Virus record (IMG/VR): IMGVR_UViG_3300027898_000008
Span: 1-62,604 of that record
DNA: 62,604 bases
From: a virus
Direction: 5' to 3' (one strand)
The position numbers were made by a program, and so were the translations under genes. Of the stretch, positions 42,657 to 49,880 are shown one piece after another (within the stretch, counting starts at the first letter, position 1; the number at the start of each line of letters is the position of its first letter). The notes below the pieces were generated by a model. The model saw only the letters and a list, made by a program, of their open reading frames with translations. It did no database searches and had not been told where the DNA came from.

Positions 42657-42989
42657 GGCCTCAGACTCCATTAATTTCTCCCACGCCTCTTCTCCTGTAA
42701 GCCCATCAATGATCCACTCTCTGCGTTGGTCAGGGGTGCTCCCTCCCCACACACCGTGTTCATCGCTAATCGACATAGCGTGTAAGAAGCATGTCTTTTG
42801 TACCGGGCAACGGCGGCAGACTGCTAAACCTTTTTTGATAAAAGGAGCCTGCCCTTGTCCGGGGAAGAACCATTCACCGGGGCTTTCTTCTTCAATGCAT
42901 GTCGCGTCGTTGTAAAAGCTGGGGCGCGCGCGCTTAAAGATCTCAATAAACTGCGCGAGCTCCCAATCTTCAAAGGTAAAGTTACTCAC
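42624..42989 (-). CDS. WhiB-family Fe-S regulator
   Basis: This encodes 121 residues from GTG 42989, preferred because AGGTG lies eight bases upstream. Four cysteines in WhiB order: ATC, then CRRCPVQKTC, followed by GVWGG (the beta-turn motif) and a basic/acidic tail. WhiB proteins bind a [4Fe-4S] cluster and the sigma factor region 4. A phage copy may redirect host transcription or block host WhiB, as known for mycobacteriophage TM4 WhiB. Last gene of a leftward operon. Confidence 0.9.
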   Translation of the reverse strand: MSNFTFEDWELAQFIEIFKRARPSFYNDATCIEEESPGEWFFPGQGQAPFIKKGLAVCRRCPVQKTCFLHAMSISDEHGVWGGSTPDQRREWIIDGLTGEEAWEKLMESEALEESGSNIGQ

Positions 42990-43140
42990 GGTTACGCACC
43001 TGATTTGCATGTACTGCTGCTACTATACGAGCTTCTTCCGGCGTGTCAACCTTGATGTTCCAAGGGCACGTCATGCATGTTAAAGTCCATTTCCCGTTAA
43101 CGGGGTAAATGATTACGTAAGGGCGAGCTAATAATGTCAT
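42982..43140 (-). CDS. 52-residue CxxC protein
   Basis: ATG 43140 overlaps the stop of the HNH gene (ATGA) and the gene ends eight bases inside the WhiB start, so all three are coupled. The product starts with a beta segment, carries CMTC (22-25), and ends in a helix. It may be a small zinc or Fe-S partner. No homologue recognised. Confidence 0.7.
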   Translation of the reverse strand: MTLLARPYVIIYPVNGKWTLTCMTCPWNIKVDTPEEARIVAAVHANQVRNRE

Positions 43141-43505
43141 GCCAGGAGGCCCTTCTTTTCTGCTTCGGGATCTCTATCAGTAATCAGTGTGTGACAAACA
43201 CGGCATACAGCACGGAAATTAGAATCATTTTCGTCAATAGGAACTACGTTGCCGCCAAGGGAACGGGGTAAGATCTCATCAACGTCAACCGATTCACCTT
43301 GACACCCACGTAGGTTAGCCGCACACATTGGGTGATCTGCAAGAAACTTAATGACAAAAGGGATTCTTTCCTTTGCATAAAATTCAGCAGTCTTTTTGGA
43401 CCTTTGCGGTAGTCGTGAATTCGACTCCAGCGGGGGTCCTTTTTTTAATTCTTTGCCACGTGACAGGCCCACACCCAGTTGTAGTGGAGTGCGCTTCAAG
43501 GTCAT
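43137..43505 (-). CDS. HNH-like protein with altered catalytic site
   Basis: This encodes 122 residues from ATG 43505. Cys pairs (CAANLRGC; CRVC) frame VDVDEILPRSLGG and CHTLITD, the HNH zinc-finger architecture common in actinophages. The usual VDVHEI carries the first catalytic His; here that residue is Asp, so cleavage may be lost or altered. A -10-like TACTAT lies five bases before the ATG, compatible with a leaderless start, though no good -35 is seen. Confidence 0.75.
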   Translation of the reverse strand: MTLKRTPLQLGVGLSRGKELKKGPPLESNSRLPQRSKKTAEFYAKERIPFVIKFLADHPMCAANLRGCQGESVDVDEILPRSLGGNVVPIDENDSNFRAVCRVCHTLITDRDPEAEKKGLLA

Positions 43506-43561
43506 AGACCATAGTAACATGTACGTCAAGGCTATGCACTCGTTAAATCTGAATCTTATGT

Positions 43562-43720
43562 TCAGTGTGTAAAGCTAGCGCCCAATTCTTCCTGCAGCAA
43601 ACTGTTTAGGCGCCCAATTTCAGCAAGACGCGCTTTTAGAAGTTCATTTTCTTTGAACAAAACCATGTTCTCTCGCTCAATGCTGCGTGTGTATTCTTCT
43701 TGATCTTCTTCGTAGCTCAT
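43562..43720 (-). CDS. 52-residue coiled-coil protein
   Basis: Starts with TAATG overlap on the preceding gene. Almost entirely helical with Leu/Glu/Arg heptads (about 12-47). Short coiled-coil proteins like this usually dimerise or act as adaptors. Unknown function. The 56 bases after it (43506-43561) hold no gene. Confidence 0.65.
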   Translation of the reverse strand: MSYEEDQEEYTRSIERENMVLFKENELLKARLAEIGRLNSLLQEELGASFTH

Positions 43721-44100
43721 TACACTCCCATGTCTCGGTAGTTAGCGCCCAACGAACGAAGGGCATCTAATCTCATGCGAATCGACAATAGCGCCTGTCG
43801 CGTGGCGTTTTCTTTTGCTGCTGTAAGCAACATAGCAAGCCTTTTGTCAGCCGTGTTGCTGGTAGCAATATCTTCGGCTATGTCAGCAGTCATTTTTACA
43901 CCATCAAATGATGATTCTGTTCGTGCAATCAATCGCTCAGAAGCAAATGAGTTTTTAAAATCTGCTTCAGCTATTGCTGCGGCATCTAGATCTAAACGGT
44001 ATTGAGCAGTTAATTGTTCTTGCTGAAAGATGGCTTTTGTTATACCAGCTTCAATACGCTCTCGAGACAAAATGCCGATTTCAATGTGTTCATTTGACAT
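43720..44100 (-). CDS. helical hypothetical protein
   Basis: This encodes 126 residues from ATG 44100 with AGGA upstream. Ala/Glu/Leu-rich and predicted fully alpha-helical, with no hydrophobic or metal-binding motif. The stop overlaps the next start. Not recognised. Confidence 0.65.
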   Translation of the reverse strand: MSNEHIEIGILSRERIEAGITKAIFQQEQLTAQYRLDLDAAAIAEADFKNSFASERLIARTESSFDGVKMTADIAEDIATSNTADKRLAMLLTAAKENATRQALLSIRMRLDALRSLGANYRDMGV

Positions 44101-44111
44101 TGCAGTTCCTG

Positions 44112-44315
44112 TCAATTTTCAGGTGTACTAAGAGCATTTGTGCGTGAACCAAATCTAAATGCTTTTGCTGGATCTTTCTGGTTGAGTAAGTTACAGACTT
44201 TGCCTCTGGTAATCTTGCATTCGTCTGTCTTGCGGACGTTCCCTTTACGATTGTGATCTCTTACATCACGTTTGCAGATTGGGCATTTTCGAACATCGTA
44301 ACTAATTTGACTCAT
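44112..44315 (-). CDS. small zinc-finger protein
   Basis: This encodes 67 residues from ATG 44315. CPIC near the N-terminus and two further Cys (about 33 and 41) could bind zinc; otherwise very basic, compatible with nucleic-acid binding. Coupled by ATGA overlap to the gene before it. Confidence 0.65.
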   Translation of the reverse strand: MSQISYDVRKCPICKRDVRDHNRKGNVRKTDECKITRGKVCNLLNQKDPAKAFRFGSRTNALSTPEN

Positions 44316-44443
44316 TTTTTTATCCTCTGTTGTCCTTTGCCGCATTGCATACAGTGACGCCTGTAACCACGAAACCTTTTTGGTTCCTCAACCCATGACG
44401 ACCACCTATGAAATCCAAGACGACAGATAGGATGATACGTCAT
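44312..44443 (-). CDS. 43-residue C-H-C-C protein
   Basis: ATG 44443 opens a 43-codon frame that ends with ATGA overlap on the next gene. The sequence has CRLGFHRW followed by CMQCGKGQQR, a small zinc-binding layout repeatedly seen in phage mini-proteins, and is strongly basic. The precise coupling supports a real gene. Confidence 0.65.
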   Translation of the reverse strand: MTYHPICRLGFHRWSSWVEEPKRFRGYRRHCMQCGKGQQRIKK

Positions 44444-44456
44444 GGGCTGAGTCTTT

Positions 44457-45047
44457 CTACTTGGTACGAATGTTGACGGTTGATGGGCCTGTCAAATGGA
44501 TAGAACCGTTAGACCACACTGCGGGGCCAGAAACTGTCTGGACAAAACCTTCCCAATAGTCGATGTAAGTATGACCGCTGGGGTTTACACAAACAACGTA
44601 AGTTCCTGTTGAAGCTCCGGTGTACACGCCAGTGGGATCGACCTGAGCAATGGGTACTGATGCTCCGCCATTTGGATACGGGTCTTCAACGATCTGCTGA
44701 GGGTTAGTCAGCTGGGTGTCAGCGGCTAAAGGGAACCCAATGGAAGGGCAACTCATCGTCGGGTTTGTGACGCCTTGGTTGAAGAAAAACGTAGTCGTCT
44801 GCGTAGTAGTAGCCTGAGCTGTCTCAACCGCAATCAACGTTGCACGAAGCTGACTGTACGTATACAGAGGCGTTGGCTCAGCCTTCTGCAACTGCACAAG
44901 AGCATTCGCTGATGCGCTTTGGTCGTTCTTAACCGCGCTTGTCTGATTGGACGGGCTACCGTTTCCACATGCCGCAAGAATGAGCCCTGCCGACAAGATA
45001 GCTGCTGTTAGTCCTCCAACTTTCTTAAACTTTTGATTTAATTTCAC
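44457..45047 (-). CDS. lipoprotein
   Basis: This encodes 196 residues from GTG 45047 with AAAGGAG upstream. Signal peptide with basic start, hydrophobic core and lipobox LAAC (about 24-27), so it should be lipid-anchored on the outer face of the membrane. The mature part is Thr/Gln/Ser-rich; the last 60 residues are beta-rich (YVVCVNPSGHTYIDYWEGFVQTV). A role in superinfection exclusion or modification of the infected cell envelope is plausible. Not homologous to anything I recognise. Confidence 0.75.
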   Translation of the reverse strand: MKLNQKFKKVGGLTAAILSAGLILAACGNGSPSNQTSAVKNDQSASANALVQLQKAEPTPLYTYSQLRATLIAVETAQATTTQTTTFFFNQGVTNPTMSCPSIGFPLAADTQLTNPQQIVEDPYPNGGASVPIAQVDPTGVYTGASTGTYVVCVNPSGHTYIDYWEGFVQTVSGPAVWSNGSIHLTGPSTVNIRTK

Positions 45048-45056
45048 TTTTCTCCT

Positions 45057-45416
45057 TTACGAGCAGTTGGTTGAGTTGAATGATACAAGATCAACTGGTA
45101 GGGTGGATGTTACATTGCTAATCAGGGCACAAGCTTGAGTCGTTTCGACTGCCGACTGCGCCTGAAGACTTGCTATTTCTGATTGGGGTGTTGCGGGTGA
45201 GTTGATTTGTGAATTGATGGTGTAGATCTCTGACACTAGAGTGCGTGATTCTTGAATGTCCGCTGTCTGCGCTGCCAACCCATTCTGGGTGATAACTGCG
45301 TTGTGGTTTGCAGAACTGTTTGCCATCCACCAGTTCAATTGCCATCCACCGATTGCAATACCGACGATAATAGCAATGGAAGCAATACCTGCAAGAATTA
45401 CCTTAAGTGGATTCAT
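45057..45416 (-). CDS. membrane-anchored exported protein
   Basis: This encodes 119 residues. One N-terminal transmembrane or signal-anchor segment (about 5-28), then a Ser/Thr/Gln/Ala-rich helical region outside with two Cys near the end that could form a disulphide. Its start overlaps the SSB stop (TAATG). It sits next to the lipoprotein and may work with it. Confidence 0.7.
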   Translation of the reverse strand: MNPLKVILAGIASIAIIVGIAIGGWQLNWWMANSSANHNAVITQNGLAAQTADIQESRTLVSEIYTINSQINSPATPQSEIASLQAQSAVETTQACALISNVTSTLPVDLVSFNSTNCS

Positions 45417-45850
45417 TAGAAAGGCTCCTCGTCAAAGGCATACTGGGTTGGCTGAGCTGGCGCAGGCGCTCGGTAGGTTGAGGCGCCAGCAGCACGTTCA
45501 TTTTTGGTGATAACCGCTGTAGCAAAACGTAGCGATGGTCCTGCAAAATTGGCGACAATCTCTACGGCTGTTCCTTCGGTGCCATCATTACGCTGGTACT
45601 TTCGTACCTCTTGACGACCTTGTACGCCAACCATGTAGCCTTTGTTAATGCTGGTCGCAAGGTTTTCAGCCAACGAGCCAAAAGCCACTACATCATAGAA
45701 CGATGTGGTCTCTTTGTCTTCTTCGCCGTTCTTGCCCTTCACGCGGTAATTCTCCGCGATCCCAAACTTCAACACAGCTGCACCAGAGTTGGCAAACGTT
45801 AGCTCTGGCGTTCGTGTAACGTTACCTTCGATGAAAATTGAACTTGACAT
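45416..45850 (-). CDS. ssb: single-stranded DNA-binding protein
   Basis: This encodes 144 residues with AGGAGC before ATG 45850. The OB-fold begins IFIEGNVTRTPELTFANSGAAVLKFGIAENYR and continues with FYDVVAFGSLAENLATSINKGYMVGVQGRQEVRKYQ. The acidic tip FDEEPF at the C-terminus is the site that recruits SSB partners. It coats single-stranded DNA during replication and recombination and sits next to the annealing protein, its usual partner. Confidence 0.93.
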   Translation of the reverse strand: MSSSIFIEGNVTRTPELTFANSGAAVLKFGIAENYRVKGKNGEEDKETTSFYDVVAFGSLAENLATSINKGYMVGVQGRQEVRKYQRNDGTEGTAVEIVANFAGPSLRFATAVITKNERAAGASTYRAPAPAQPTQYAFDEEPF

Positions 45851-45859
45851 TTTATGCTC

Positions 45860-46690
45860 CTATGACTGGCCCGCGAGGGACTTGAGTTTGGTGATGATTG
45901 GCTTGGCTTGGTCGAACGTAAGGCTTTCACCCACGGCCTTCCAGTTCATTCCGGTGTAGTCCATGTGAGTATTCTCTGCAATGAACTTGATAGTCTGAAT
46001 GTCGTCCCAGTTTGGCTGAAGGGTCTTGTGAGTAATAGCCCAAATCATACGGATCTGATTCTCACTAGCCATCTTGGCCCCGTTAACATTTGCTGGTGCG
46101 CTTCCAGCTGAAGCAATAGTTGTGCTCATTGCGGGTGTAGCAGCAGGTGCGGGTGTAGCAGCAGGTGCGGGCGCAGGCGCAGGGCGCGGGGCTGGCGCGG
46201 GAGCCGGGACTGAAGCAGCAACAGGAGTCGGGGCTGCAATTGGTTCGTTAGAAACCTTAGCCCCAACAGAGTCGGGGTCAGGGTCACCAGTGATGATGTG
46301 AAAAGTGTACTTGTACATGTACTTCTCCGCATAAGAGACAGCTGCACTCATGGCCTTGTCGTTAGGCGACTCGGCTTCACCCACCATAGTGACAACAACG
46401 TCGTCACCTTCAGGCCCGGTCAACGTGTAGTCAATAAGAACGGAAGCAAAATGAGTCCCACGTGTCAGTACGCCGCTTTCTACCTTTTCTGTATCCCACG
46501 ACTTGTACTCGCGCACTGCGGGCAAAATAGTTAGACCATGGCGAATCAACAATGGGGAGATCAAGGTTGTCATCTGATCAACACCAACCACTCGGTAAGC
46601 TCTGCCCTCTTCAGTGAAAATAGGCATGTCCCGCGTTACCACTCCGATGTCAGCCATTACGGCCAAAATCGTGTCATGTACTGTAGCCAC
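45860..46690 (-). CDS. ERF-family single-strand annealing protein
   Basis: This encodes 276 residues from GTG 46690 (AAAGGA upstream). The ERF core covers about 1-150: ADIGVVTRD..., YRVVGVDQMTTLISPLLIRHGLTILPAV, MVGEAESPNDKAMSAAVSYAEKYMYKYTF. A Pro/Ala repeat linker (about 165-205) leads to a C-terminal helical domain. It anneals complementary single strands, replacing or assisting RecA. Its partners here are SSB and the YqaJ exonuclease. Confidence 0.88.
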   Translation of the reverse strand: MATVHDTILAVMADIGVVTRDMPIFTEEGRAYRVVGVDQMTTLISPLLIRHGLTILPAVREYKSWDTEKVESGVLTRGTHFASVLIDYTLTGPEGDDVVVTMVGEAESPNDKAMSAAVSYAEKYMYKYTFHIITGDPDPDSVGAKVSNEPIAAPTPVAASVPAPAPAPRPAPAPAPAATPAPAATPAMSTTIASAGSAPANVNGAKMASENQIRMIWAITHKTLQPNWDDIQTIKFIAENTHMDYTGMNWKAVGESLTFDQAKPIITKLKSLAGQS

Positions 46691-46716
46691 TCTAATCCTT
46701 TCGTTTGTTCTTGAAC

Positions 46717-46745
46717 ATGATATCATGGTTTAATACCGCTGTCAA
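46717..46745 (-). promoter_or_regulatory. promoter for ERF-SSB operon
   Basis: On the minus strand TTGACA (46740-46745), 17 bases, TATCAT (46717-46722). Predicted start about 46710, a 20-base leader containing the ribosome site. Confidence 0.75.
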
Positions 46746-46746
46746 G

Positions 46747-46998
46747 CTAATCTTCTTCTTCTTCGTAATCTTCTTCGTTCATGTCAGTAGTAGCATACTG
46801 AAACCCAGCCATGGTGGAAATAAGGATCTTACGGTCGTCTTCAAAAAGATTAAATTCATCAATTTCTTTGTCACTAACAATCCACACTGAAGCTTCCGCG
46901 TAATCGTATGAACCGTTTTCGTTAGGCTCGAGTACGACTACTTCGGCATTGGGTGGAACCGACATTAACATCTGAATCATCTGAACAGCAGTAGTCAT
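46747..46998 (-). CDS. acidic hypothetical protein
   Basis: This encodes 83 residues from ATG 46998 with GGAG upstream; overlaps the preceding stop by one base. It begins with helix MTTAVQMIQMLMSVPPNAEVVVLEP and ends in a run of Glu/Asp. Unknown; acidic small proteins can be DNA mimics, but nothing here proves it. Confidence 0.6.
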   Translation of the reverse strand: MTTAVQMIQMLMSVPPNAEVVVLEPNENGSYDYAEASVWIVSDKEIDEFNLFEDDRKILISTMAGFQYATTDMNEEDYEEEED

Positions 46999-47186
46999 TA
47001 TAGGCTCCGGGGGGTAAAGGACTTGATCATGCCCTGAGTAATTTGCTCGTAGCATGTCGTTCCACCAGCATCCCTCTCATAGCACAAGCGGGCATTAACT
47101 AGAACGTTGCCAGCATACTTTCCTGTCACTGCAACGCCACCCGGTGCGGGGTCTGCCCCACACAATACGCATCGATGATCACTCAT
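46998..47186 (-). CDS. small zinc-finger protein
   Basis: This encodes 62 residues with AGGTAG before ATG 47186. CVLCG near the start and two later Cys form a possible zinc site. Overlaps neighbours on both sides, so it is part of the recA-led operon. Function unknown. Confidence 0.65.
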   Translation of the reverse strand: MSDHRCVLCGADPAPGGVAVTGKYAGNVLVNARLCYERDAGGTTCYEQITQGMIKSFTPRSL

Positions 47187-47277
47187 CTTCTACCTCCAAA
47201 TCGGTTCGGTTGAGCCATAGCCCAAATGCTAAAGTCAAAATGATTACCACTAATGCTTCTGCAATTCTAATTGCCAT
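47179..47277 (-). CDS. 32-residue single-helix membrane peptide
   Basis: ATG 47277 with TAGGAG seven bases upstream opens a 32-codon frame. Residues 5-22 are hydrophobic and the C-terminus is acidic. It overlaps the next start by eight bases and fills the gap after the exonuclease gene. A tiny membrane protein of unknown role. Confidence 0.6.
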   Translation of the reverse strand: MAIRIAEALVVIILTLAFGLWLNRTDLEVEDE

Positions 47278-47284
47278 TTCACTC

Positions 47285-48343
47285 CTACTTGATTAGAAGG
47301 GTACGCGACCCCGGTGTTTCACGTACAAACTGTGCGTATACTTCAGGCATTTCTGTTTCAAACCGTTTGGCATCAAATGTCTTTCGGTCTTGCCCCGCTC
47401 TAAAAGTAAGGAGAAGTTCACCATCGTACGTAGCTGATTCGGCATCGCCTAAAGCTGCAACAATCTTTGAACGTAGTTCTTTTTCATGTGCGGTAGCACG
47501 CTTTGTGGCATCCTTGGCAATGGTAAACTCTTCAATGAGTAAAGCGAACTCTGCAGTGCCATCAAACGTTTTTCCTTCAGAGTGGCGGGGAAATCTTGCG
47601 GCAAGCAATTCTTCCGTCGCATCAGAACCATCAATCTCAGGCTCGATCTTGAACGTAACAAGATCCCAAAATTGCTCTTCAGCAATCTTGATATCGTTTG
47701 CCGTATCATCATCCCACAAAATGTGGTCGTCGGGTCTTTTCCCCATTCCGCGAACGATGATAGTAGGATCTTGGCCTGGGGCAAAGCAAAGAAATGTGAC
47801 GTGATCAACATTAATACCGATTGATTGAAGGACAATGACGTAGTGATATCCTTGGACCATGTAAGATTCGGGAACTTTTCCCTTTTCCCATGCTTTACGA
47901 TTTCCCATGGTAGCAACACCGGTTGTCTTGCATTCAACGATGTCCAAGATTCCGGGTGGGGGGGTCAACTCCTTCCAGACGGTAACAACACCAGCAGGAA
48001 ATTGCTCGGATGGCTCAACCTCAACGTAGTCCAAGTTGGCGTACATGAAACTTGTTTCTTCGTCTCCGCTCCAAATCAATACAGGCCATTCTACAATCGC
48101 CTTGCCAGTGTCAGCTGCATACGCTTGGGCAATGATAGGCTCTAGAATGTGACCCCACTTGGTGGCCTCATTTCCCGTGAAGGATCGCTCAACGGTGTGA
48201 GTCTTTTCACTCCAAAGCTGGAAAGCGGAGTTATAGCGATTTACTCCTACAATTGTGCCCGCATCGGAGCCCCCAATTCCACCTTCACGAAGTTTTAGCC
48301 ACTCTTCCTGGGATTTATCCCATGTTGACACTATGTTAGTCAC
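47285..48343 (-). CDS. YqaJ-type exonuclease
   Basis: This encodes 352 residues from GTG 48343. GIGGSDAGTIVGVNRY (about 22-37) and DIVECKTTG (about 133-141, the E-x-K) are YqaJ/lambda-exonuclease motifs of a PD-(D/E)XK fold. It digests one strand from duplex ends and hands single strands to the ERF annealing protein. Encoding it with RecA and ERF completes a recombination module. C-terminal helices (about 270-352) are extra. Confidence 0.85.
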   Translation of the reverse strand: MTNIVSTWDKSQEEWLKLREGGIGGSDAGTIVGVNRYNSAFQLWSEKTHTVERSFTGNEATKWGHILEPIIAQAYAADTGKAIVEWPVLIWSGDEETSFMYANLDYVEVEPSEQFPAGVVTVWKELTPPPGILDIVECKTTGVATMGNRKAWEKGKVPESYMVQGYHYVIVLQSIGINVDHVTFLCFAPGQDPTIIVRGMGKRPDDHILWDDDTANDIKIAEEQFWDLVTFKIEPEIDGSDATEELLAARFPRHSEGKTFDGTAEFALLIEEFTIAKDATKRATAHEKELRSKIVAALGDAESATYDGELLLTFRAGQDRKTFDAKRFETEMPEVYAQFVRETPGSRTLLIK

Positions 48344-48566
48344 TTAGAACCCTCCTGTCATTGTAGCGCCTCATAGCACCTTCTCTCCTACATACTACAC
48401 ATTCTCGCCAGCCACGTCTAATAATTGTTGTCTCTTCTGAATATACATGGCCGTTATTGCACTCCGTCTTTTTGGAATTTACTCCAGAAGCACCAAGTCC
48501 ACGAAGAAGATTTTCTTTTTGAGTCACAGCCTCAATAACAACTGGCTTCTTGCGATACTTGGTCAT
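48336..48566 (-). CDS. small Cys/His protein
   Basis: This encodes 76 residues from ATG 48566, TAATG overlap. Begins MTKYRKKPVVIEA, a motif common in short phage proteins; then CNNGHVY...ECVVCRR, the layout of a zinc knuckle. Probably nucleic-acid binding. Unknown function. Confidence 0.65.
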   Translation of the reverse strand: MTKYRKKPVVIEAVTQKENLLRGLGASGVNSKKTECNNGHVYSEETTIIRRGWRECVVCRREGAMRRYNDRRVLSD

Positions 48567-48793
48567 TACCTACCTTTCTTAACTCTGATCGATCTGGCCA
48601 CACCTTCATCGAAGGATACTCGCCCTCCATCGCGGAGGTTCTTGCACACAGCATACACGGTCCCAAGAGGAATACCAGTAATTTCTTGAAGGTTTCTGTA
48701 ACTAGGCCCGTACGTGTGCTCCTCATACCAGCTAGCAATAGCGTCGATGATTGACTCTTCGTTCTCCTTCTTCTTACTCAGGAACTTGGACAT
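48566..48793 (-). CDS. LexA-like winged-helix protein
   Basis: This encodes 75 residues from ATG 48793, inside the 3' end of recA with its AAGGAG in recA codons. ESIIDAIASWYEEHTYGPSYRNLQEITGIPLGTVYAVCKNLRDGGRVSFDEG is the LexA N-terminal domain pattern, helix-turn-helix plus wing. The self-cleaving protease domain of LexA is absent. It may bind SOS-type operators and modulate host or phage damage genes. Confidence 0.75.
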   Translation of the reverse strand: MSKFLSKKKENEESIIDAIASWYEEHTYGPSYRNLQEITGIPLGTVYAVCKNLRDGGRVSFDEGVARSIRVKKGR

Positions 48794-49787
48794 CAATGGT
48801 CTCCTTAACTCGAGATAGAATCTCGTCATACATGATCGGATTGTCAACAAGGAATGCAATAGCCTTAGGTCTACCTTGACCGATCTGCTCGCCCTCATAA
48901 TTGTACCAAGCGCCAGACTTCTTGATGATTCCCATCTCAGTGGCAACGTCCACCAAGCAGTTCTCTTTAGGAACTCCTTGACCGTAAATGATGTCGAATT
49001 CTGCAACCTTGTAAGCGGGCGCAACCTTGTTCTTTACCACCTTGATCTTTGTGCGGTTGCCGATTACGTCATCACCATCTTTGATTTGTTCTCCGCGACG
49101 GATGTCCATGCGAACAGATGAGTAGAACTTCAAGGCACGTCCACCACTGGTAGTTTCCGGCGAACCATAGACGACACCGATCTTGTCGCGGATCTGATTG
49201 ATGAAGAATACTGTTGTGCCTGACTTGGACGCAGATCCGACGATACGACGCAGACCTTGGCTTAAAAGACGAGCAACCAAACCAATGTGGTTTTCACCAA
49301 TCTCTCCCTCCAAAGACGCGCGCGGCTCCATAACAGATACGGAGTCAACGATGATGACCCCCACCTTGCCACTCTCGCATAGCATGTTCACGATAGACAA
49401 AACTTGCTCGGCTGTTTCTGGTTGCGACAAGAGAAGGTTGTCAACGTCCACGCCCACTGCACGCATGTACTCAGGGTCCAAAGCGTACTCGATGTCAACG
49501 TATGCAGCGACAAGTCCAGCGGCTTGGGCGGCGGCAACTACGTGCAAAGCAACGGTTGATTTACCAGATGATTCGGGTCCGTAAATTTCTACGATACGCC
49601 CCTTTGGAAGGCCACCAATGCCCAAAGCCAGGTCTAGGGGAAGAATATCGCTGGGGTTAGCTTCAACCCTCGCTATGTCAGTGTCCCCCATACGCATGAT
49701 GGTCTCGGCACCAAACAATTCCTTGATCTCCGTTAGCGTTGCCTCGAGAGAGGCATCCTTGGACGACGTTCGTTTCTTAGTGGCCAT
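48774..49787 (-). CDS. recA: RecA recombinase
   Basis: This encodes 337 residues from ATG 49787 (AAGGAG upstream). Walker A GPESSGKST (70-78), VIIVDSVSVMEP (about 138-149), and the RecA signature TGRALKFYSSVR region; NQIRDKIG follows. It is slightly shorter at the C-terminus than bacterial RecA. It promotes strand exchange and would support recombination-dependent replication and repair. Phage-borne bacterial-type RecA is less usual than UvsX types. Confidence 0.95.
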   Translation of the reverse strand: MATKKRTSSKDASLEATLTEIKELFGAETIMRMGDTDIARVEANPSDILPLDLALGIGGLPKGRIVEIYGPESSGKSTVALHVVAAAQAAGLVAAYVDIEYALDPEYMRAVGVDVDNLLLSQPETAEQVLSIVNMLCESGKVGVIIVDSVSVMEPRASLEGEIGENHIGLVARLLSQGLRRIVGSASKSGTTVFFINQIRDKIGVVYGSPETTSGGRALKFYSSVRMDIRRGEQIKDGDDVIGNRTKIKVVKNKVAPAYKVAEFDIIYGQGVPKENCLVDVATEMGIIKKSGAWYNYEGEQIGQGRPKAIAFLVDNPIMYDEILSRVKETIDVQVPE

Positions 49788-49813
49788 CGGCACTCCTTAA
49801 TAGATCTGAACCA

Positions 49814-49843
49814 ATGTTAGCACATACGGTCTTCTCCTGTCAA
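49814..49843 (-). promoter_or_regulatory. recA operon promoter
   Basis: Minus strand TTGACA (49838-49843), 18 bases, TAACAT (49814-49819). Its -35 is only two bases from the -35 of the divergent promoter, forming the palindrome GTCAAGCTTGAC. A factor bound there would control both directions. Confidence 0.7.
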
Positions 49844-49845
49844 GC

Positions 49846-49874
49846 TTGACTTCTACATAATTGTCCTGTACAAT
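49846..49874 (+). promoter_or_regulatory. leaderless promoter of helicase/replication operon
   Basis: TTGACT (49846-49851), 17 bases, TACAAT (49869-49874), six bases, ATG 49881. No Shine-Dalgarno site. Divergent partner of the recA promoter. Confidence 0.75.
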
Positions 49875-49880
49875 GGCTCA

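Noticed and set aside
43501-43529. TTGACG-N17-TATGAC promoter for the HNH-WhiB genes
   Set aside because: The -10 box would overlap the preferred ATG and the predicted start would fall after it; a TACTAT box before the ATG is more plausible but lacks a -35.
46126-46347. Apparent proline/leucine-rich ORFs in other frames
   Set aside because: They are shadows of the Pro/Ala repeat linker of the ERF protein; no ribosome sites.
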